From Lysobacteraceae bacterium P (GTDB lineage Bacteria; Pseudomonadota; Gammaproteobacteria; Xanthomonadales; Xanthomonadaceae): DNA of 64,000 nucleotides. The stretch spans positions 372,001 through 436,000 of the forward strand of contig SCOX01000001.1 of assembly GCA_005503055.1 (NCBI GenBank), written 5' to 3'. The position numbers and the translations under genes were made by a program. Within the stretch, counting starts at the first letter, position 1; every line of letters begins with the position of its first letter. The notes beneath the pieces were generated by a model. It did no database searches and was not told where the DNA came from. It saw nothing but the letters and a program-made list of their open reading frames with translations. Shown piece after piece: positions 61,401 through 64,000 of this stretch.

Positions 61401-61597
61401 CCGTCGCGGTGATCCTCGCGGGCCTGTTTCCGTTGTTCGTCGGCATGGGCGCCGGCTCGGAGGTGATGCAGCGCATCGCAGCGCCGATGCTTGGCGGCAT
61501 GATCACTGCTCCCCTGCTTTCGATGCTGGTGATCCCAGCCGCATATCGGCTGTGGATGGGGCGCAAGCTGCGTATGAATGTACCCACACCCACCTGA
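58451..61597 (+). CDS. cusA: RND copper/silver efflux pump (CusA)
   Basis: 1048 aa inner-membrane proton antiporter. The ATG overlaps cusB (ATGA). The Cu(I)/Ag(I) methionine triad is conserved: Met572 ([10 protein letters not shown]), Met622 ([11 protein letters not shown]) and Met671 ([18 protein letters not shown]), aligning with E. coli Met573/623/672. Other family marks are [28 protein letters not shown] (proton relay Asp) and [15 protein letters not shown]. Twelve helices in the usual 1+5 / 1+5 layout. It forms a trimer with CusB and CusC to expel monovalent metal from the periplasm and cytoplasm. Confidence 0.95.
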   Translation: MIASVIRACIRNRGLVLLAAALLAVLGLWSVRHTPLDALPDLSDTQVIIRTQWAGQTPRIIEDQVTYPLATTMLSVPGVKAVRGFSFFGDSYVYVLFDDATDLYWARSRVLEYLSQVRDRFPQGVTPALGPDATGVGWIYQYALVDRTGGHDVGQLRAVQDWFLRYELKTIPDVAEVASVGGAVRAWQITPNASSLAARGVTVAQLIEAIDAANGATGGSVIEQGEAELMVRSEGYLRSREAFERVPITGTAGGVPVLLGDVATITRGPTFRRGIAELDGEGEVAGGVIILRTGKDALAAIENVKARLKQLQSSLPAGVEVVPVYDRSDLIREAVRNLTTKLGEEFLVVALVCALFLWHLRSALVAVITLPLGILIAFIVMRWQGITANLLSLGGIAIAIGAMVDAAVVMIENAHKHLEHWRDTHAREPEGDERWQLIAQAAAEVGPALFASLLVITLSFVPVFALQAQEGRLFSPLAFTKTYAMAAAAGLSVTLIPVLMGYLIRGRIRPETQNPINRLLIAGYRPVLDWVLRHPKLTLALSGALLTITAIPFARVGSEFMPPLDEGTLLYMPTALPGLSADKARQLLQLADRMIKTVPEVDHVFGKAGRADTATDPAPIEMFETTVTFKPRNQWRAGMTPEKLRQELDAAVRIPGLTNLWVPPIRNRIDMSATGIKSPIGIKVSGPDIDQIEQLSAQVEAVAKTVPGVSSALAERVTGGRYVDVNIRPEIAARYGLAQRDLQQVLATLVGGDPIGETIEGRERYPIVLRYARGERDSLAGLTQLPIVAPGGVQLTLGQVADIRLSAGPPMVRSENGRLVGYVYVDVAGRDLGSVVADLQRAVATQVQLPPRYGVAWSGQYEYLERALERLRWVVPAALAIIVLLIWFVFRRVGEVAIILLSLPLALVGGLWLIWGLGHAVSIATLIGFIALGGVAAEFGVIMLLYLRHAWERRLAAGETADVATLEAAIREGAVLRVRPKAMTVAVILAGLFPLFVGMGAGSEVMQRIAAPMLGGMITAPLLSMLVIPAAYRLWMGRKLRMNVPTPT

Positions 61598-62052
61598 GGG
61601 CCGGATTCCTGCAGCGCCGCGCTTGGTCGCAGAGCCCAAGTTCCTGTGGCAGCCCACGTTTGGTGGACAAGATGCTCCAAGTGGCCCAAGCGGCAGTGTA
61701 TGACCGGCTCGTCGGGCGTTGACGTGCAACGTTTCTGCTCTCGTTCAAGAAGATACAACCTGGAGTCTGGTACCGGGTCTATGTTTTTGCTTAACGAGTT
61801 CAGCGGCCTTCGACATCACCTCCACGGCGCGCGCGTGAGCGTAGGCACATCCGCTCTGTGCCCGTGAACCCGCTTCGGGAAGCACGCCAGAGTTTCCTGG
61901 GTGCGGGCCCTCCCGTGCTTTCATCGGCCTGGGCTGAGGTGATCGCCACCCGCATGTTTGTGGAGCGCCGCGATGCCTACTGTTGCTATCGAAGCGTGTA
62001 GGGACAACACCTTTGCCAGCCAATCCTCCGCTGGCTCCGCCGGGATTGGCGG
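61598..62052. other. Intergenic, no gene supported
   Basis: 455 bases after cusA. No T-tailed hairpin is obvious near the cusA stop. Open frames on both strands (for example minus 61745-62071) lack ribosome sites and recognised domains. Confidence 0.4.
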
Positions 62053-63285
62053 GTGAGCACATCGTCTGCAATTGTGTCGCCAGGTCAGGCCGCCGCCATC
62101 GCGCTGCGGTGGTTCCACGTGTGGTTGCGCGGTACCCAGGTAAGCCCGCTCTCCAAGCAGCACCTCTCGCGGACGATCAATCTTGCACGCATATCATTGA
62201 TCGTCGGCTTGGTATTCCTGCATTACCAGACCTACCCAAACTCCACCGCGTCGCCATTCGACGGTATCGATCCGGCTCACCATCCGTGGGCCACGTTCGT
62301 CAACAGCTTCGTGCTGTTCTTCTTCTTCAGCGCGGTGCCCCTGCTGAGCATGATCTCGGGCTGGTTGTTCTTCTCGGCCATGACCGACTCCAGTACCAAT
62401 GCTTTGCGATCCAGGATCCTGCATCGTTTCCGCACGCTCTACACACCGATGGTCTGCTGGAATCTCCTCTTTCTTCTTGCCCTGGCACTGCTGTTCTGGC
62501 GATCGCCCCAACACCCGCTGCTCAGCCAGCTCAACCTGCGCTTTGCTGCCGCCAGCGGGTGGGATTACCTCAACGCCGTCTTTGCGCTGACGCATCACCC
62601 GATCGGATACCAGTTCTGGTTCGTGCGTGATCTGTTCGTCACAGTGCTGGTCAGTCCTCTCCTGCTGGTCCTGCTACGGCGATTTCCCTATCTAGGGCTC
62701 CTCGGCCTTGCGGCGGTCTGGTTGGTGGGGCATGACCTATGGATATTCTTTCGCACTGACGTGGTGTTCTTTTTCTACCTGGGTGGGCTGATCGGCCTGC
62801 GGCGAATCGACTTGAACGTGGCACCGGGCCCTGCCCTTGCCCTGATGGCGCTGTACTTGGTGCTGGTCGGTCTGCGCGCATGGGCGCCCGCGGTTATCGA
62901 CATGGTGGAGCGACGCCCCGAATGGCTAACGGGCGGTACGCGCGCGATGCGCCTGATTGGCGTTGCGGCCTGTTGGGGAACGTTGCTCTGGCTCGCGCGC
63001 ACGCGCCTGGGCGCCCGTTTGGCCGGCTACGGTGGCTTGGCCTTCTTCCTGTTCGCCATGCACTTCCCGCTCTTGGCCGCCATCAAGTGGGGGCTGTGGC
63101 ATTGGGTGCCGGCGCAGACCGATGCCTGGATGCTGGCTCACTACGTCAGCAGCGTGGTCGTGACCATAGGGCTGGGCCTGAGTGCGGGTTGGGCCCTGTC
63201 GCGCTATCTGCCGACGTGGTTTGCCCTGATGAACGGCGGTCGTACGCTTGCGGTGTCCGAACGGAAGCGTGTTGCTGCCTCCTAG
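62053..63285 (+). CDS. Acyltransferase-3-family membrane protein
   Basis: 410 aa, about ten membrane helices. LSRTINLARISLIVGLVFLH opens the acyltransferase-3 domain with the conserved Arg and His in the first helix (R...LV..H); YQFWFVRDLFVTVLVSPLL is the central W(F/Y)VR-like block. Such proteins O-acetylate or acylate surface sugars. The start is taken at GTG 62053 without a good ribosome site, so it may begin a little downstream (for example near RTINLAR). It is not part of the copper operon by function; context gives no clue. Confidence 0.8.
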   Translation: MSTSSAIVSPGQAAAIALRWFHVWLRGTQVSPLSKQHLSRTINLARISLIVGLVFLHYQTYPNSTASPFDGIDPAHHPWATFVNSFVLFFFFSAVPLLSMISGWLFFSAMTDSSTNALRSRILHRFRTLYTPMVCWNLLFLLALALLFWRSPQHPLLSQLNLRFAAASGWDYLNAVFALTHHPIGYQFWFVRDLFVTVLVSPLLLVLLRRFPYLGLLGLAAVWLVGHDLWIFFRTDVVFFFYLGGLIGLRRIDLNVAPGPALALMALYLVLVGLRAWAPAVIDMVERRPEWLTGGTRAMRLIGVAACWGTLLWLARTRLGARLAGYGGLAFFLFAMHFPLLAAIKWGLWHWVPAQTDAWMLAHYVSSVVVTIGLGLSAGWALSRYLPTWFALMNGGRTLAVSERKRVAAS

Positions 63286-63335
63286 CACTCTGCTCCGCGC
63301 ACGACCGGCACCATTCAGCGAAGAAGGAGGTCGAC

Positions 63336-63611
63336 GTGGATCCGCTGGTTCAAAGCCTGCCACCCGGCTGGCGAATGCAAGCACTCAGTCCTTCACACCT
63401 GTGCCGCGCCTGCGGCATTCGCATCGTCAATCCCGAGGGGCGCGAAGTCATTTTCGTCCACAAGCCCTTTCAGTTTGCCTGCGAGTTGACTCGACAACTC
63501 GAACGGGAGCTCGTCGCATGCAATCGACCCGCGGAATGGTGGCCGTGCTCTGCACGGCCCAACCAGGTCTGGAGCGAGGACTTTCCTCCGATCAGCGTGC
63601 CCGAGGACTAG
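63336..63611 (+). CDS. Small protein with CRAC motif, 91 aa
   Basis: Start is GTG at 63336 with AGGAGG 5 bases upstream. The sequence PSHLCRACGIRIVNPEGREV and FVHKPFQFACELTRQLEREL contains three cysteines, one pair as CRAC, plus WWPCSARPNQVWSEDFPPIS near the end. No signal peptide, no recognised family. The strong ribosome site and following terminator support expression. Confidence 0.6.
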   Translation: MDPLVQSLPPGWRMQALSPSHLCRACGIRIVNPEGREVIFVHKPFQFACELTRQLERELVACNRPAEWWPCSARPNQVWSEDFPPISVPED

Positions 63612-63622
63612 CTCGGTGCGGA

Positions 63623-63645
63623 GCCCGCCCGTAGAAGGGGCGGGC
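63623..63645 (+). terminator. Bidirectional terminator-like hairpin
   Basis: GCCCGCCC (63623-63630) and GGGCGGGC (63638-63645) around GTAGAAG, followed by ATCTTT. It separates the small gene from the convergent nqrF. Confidence 0.75.
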
Positions 63646-63658
63646 ATCTTTCGCTGGG

Positions 63659-64000
63659 TCAGATCTTGAAGTCATCGAACCGGATGTGCTCATCGGGGAT
63701 CCCCAACTGCGCCAGCAGGCGACGGGTCGCGGCCAGCATGGCCGGCGGTCCGCACAGGTAGAAGTCGCATGTTTCAAGTGACGGATGGTGCTGCAGCAGC
63801 CGGTCATGCGCCACTTCATGCACCAGCCCGCGCAGCAACGCGTCATCGCATTCGGCTTCTTCCGAGAGCACCAGGTGCCAACTGAAGTTACTGTTGCATT
63901 CGGCGAGCTTGGCCATCTCGTCCACGTACGGGGCATCGCGCAGACTGCGTGCTCCGTACCAGAAGTGCATTCGTTCGCTTGCACCCGACGCCAACACGGA
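63659..64000 (-). CDS. nqrF: Na+-translocating NADH:quinone reductase subunit F, C-terminal end
   Basis: The 113 visible residues are the NADH-binding end of NqrF: MHFWYGARSLRDAPYVDEMA, FSWHLVLSEEAECDDALLRG, CDFYLCGPPAMLAATRRLLA and IPDEHIRFDDF. The FWYGARS and YLCGPP motifs contact NADH, and DDF near the end is conserved. NqrF passes electrons from NADH through FAD and a 2Fe-2S centre to the rest of the sodium pump in the inner membrane. The gene is cut by the window edge; its 5' part, with FAD and iron-sulfur domains, lies beyond 64000. Confidence 0.9.
   Translation of the reverse strand, partial: SVLASGASERMHFWYGARSLRDAPYVDEMAKLAECNSNFSWHLVLSEEAECDDALLRGLVHEVAHDRLLQHHPSLETCDFYLCGPPAMLAATRRLLAQLGIPDEHIRFDDFKI

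Overview
The window looks like chromosome from a high-G+C gammaproteobacterium of the Lysobacteraceae (Xanthomonadaceae), most likely Lysobacter or a close relative. Pointers are an XAC0095-type small protein, a secreted S8 protease of the Lysobacter/Xanthomonas kind, a YadA-type trimeric adhesin, a DUF3653-type filamentous-phage protein and a dif-like site of the xanthomonad form. No rRNA or tRNA gene was seen. Assignments come from reading translations and motifs, not from database searches.

Layout. 0-6.5 kb: small genes and several damaged ones: an XAC0095-like gene with a broken frame behind a very structured leader, an Lpp-like lipoprotein followed by an L,D-transpeptidase-like protein, and a parvulin + HupE/UreJ pair flanked by the stumps of a DUF3604 gene and an Omp85-type gene. 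6.6-10.4 kb: envelope cluster of two PAP2 phosphatases, an EamA protein and an EptA/MCR-type phosphoethanolamine transferase. 10.5-17.3 kb: envelope and signalling genes, ending in a response regulator and histidine kinase placed tail to tail. 17.6-25.3 kb: secreted proteins (trimeric autotransporter, S8 protease, protein with paired Cys motifs). 25.4-30.8 kb: an oxidoreductase, a filamentous-phage zot remnant, an RsbRD-type histidine kinase and a frameshifted msrA. 31.1-38.1 kb: a five-gene periplasmic/lipoprotein operon of the LpoB/YcfL/COG3014 type, convergent with a kinase that joins an OmpR-type DNA-binding domain, a Ser/Thr kinase, a membrane helix and TPRs. 38.3-42.2 kb: cytochrome P460, epoxide hydrolase, SDR and GNAT genes.

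42.2-54.2 kb is an accessory region. It starts with decayed mobile DNA (nonsense-mutated restriction-endonuclease-like gene, DUF3653 protein, dif-like site, 22-bp tandem repeats, a DUF2384 antitoxin without its toxin). Then come a TniQ-like protein and a divergent KfrA-like protein/tyrosine recombinase pair. After these lies a co-directional four-gene set: DUF4365 nuclease-like protein, OLD-family ATPase/TOPRIM nuclease, UvrD-like helicase and a HEPN-like protein. The middle two form a Gabija-type (class 2 OLD) pair. The whole set reads as an anti-phage island and is the best candidate for an undescribed system.

54.4-61.6 kb is a copper/silver efflux operon behind a MerR/CueR-type promoter: HMA metallochaperone, degenerate HMA protein, small exported protein, CusC, CusB with two metal-binding YWYDP domains, and CusA with the Cu(I)/Ag(I) methionine triad. 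The window ends with a membrane acyltransferase, a small Cys-containing protein and the 3' end of an nqrF gene.
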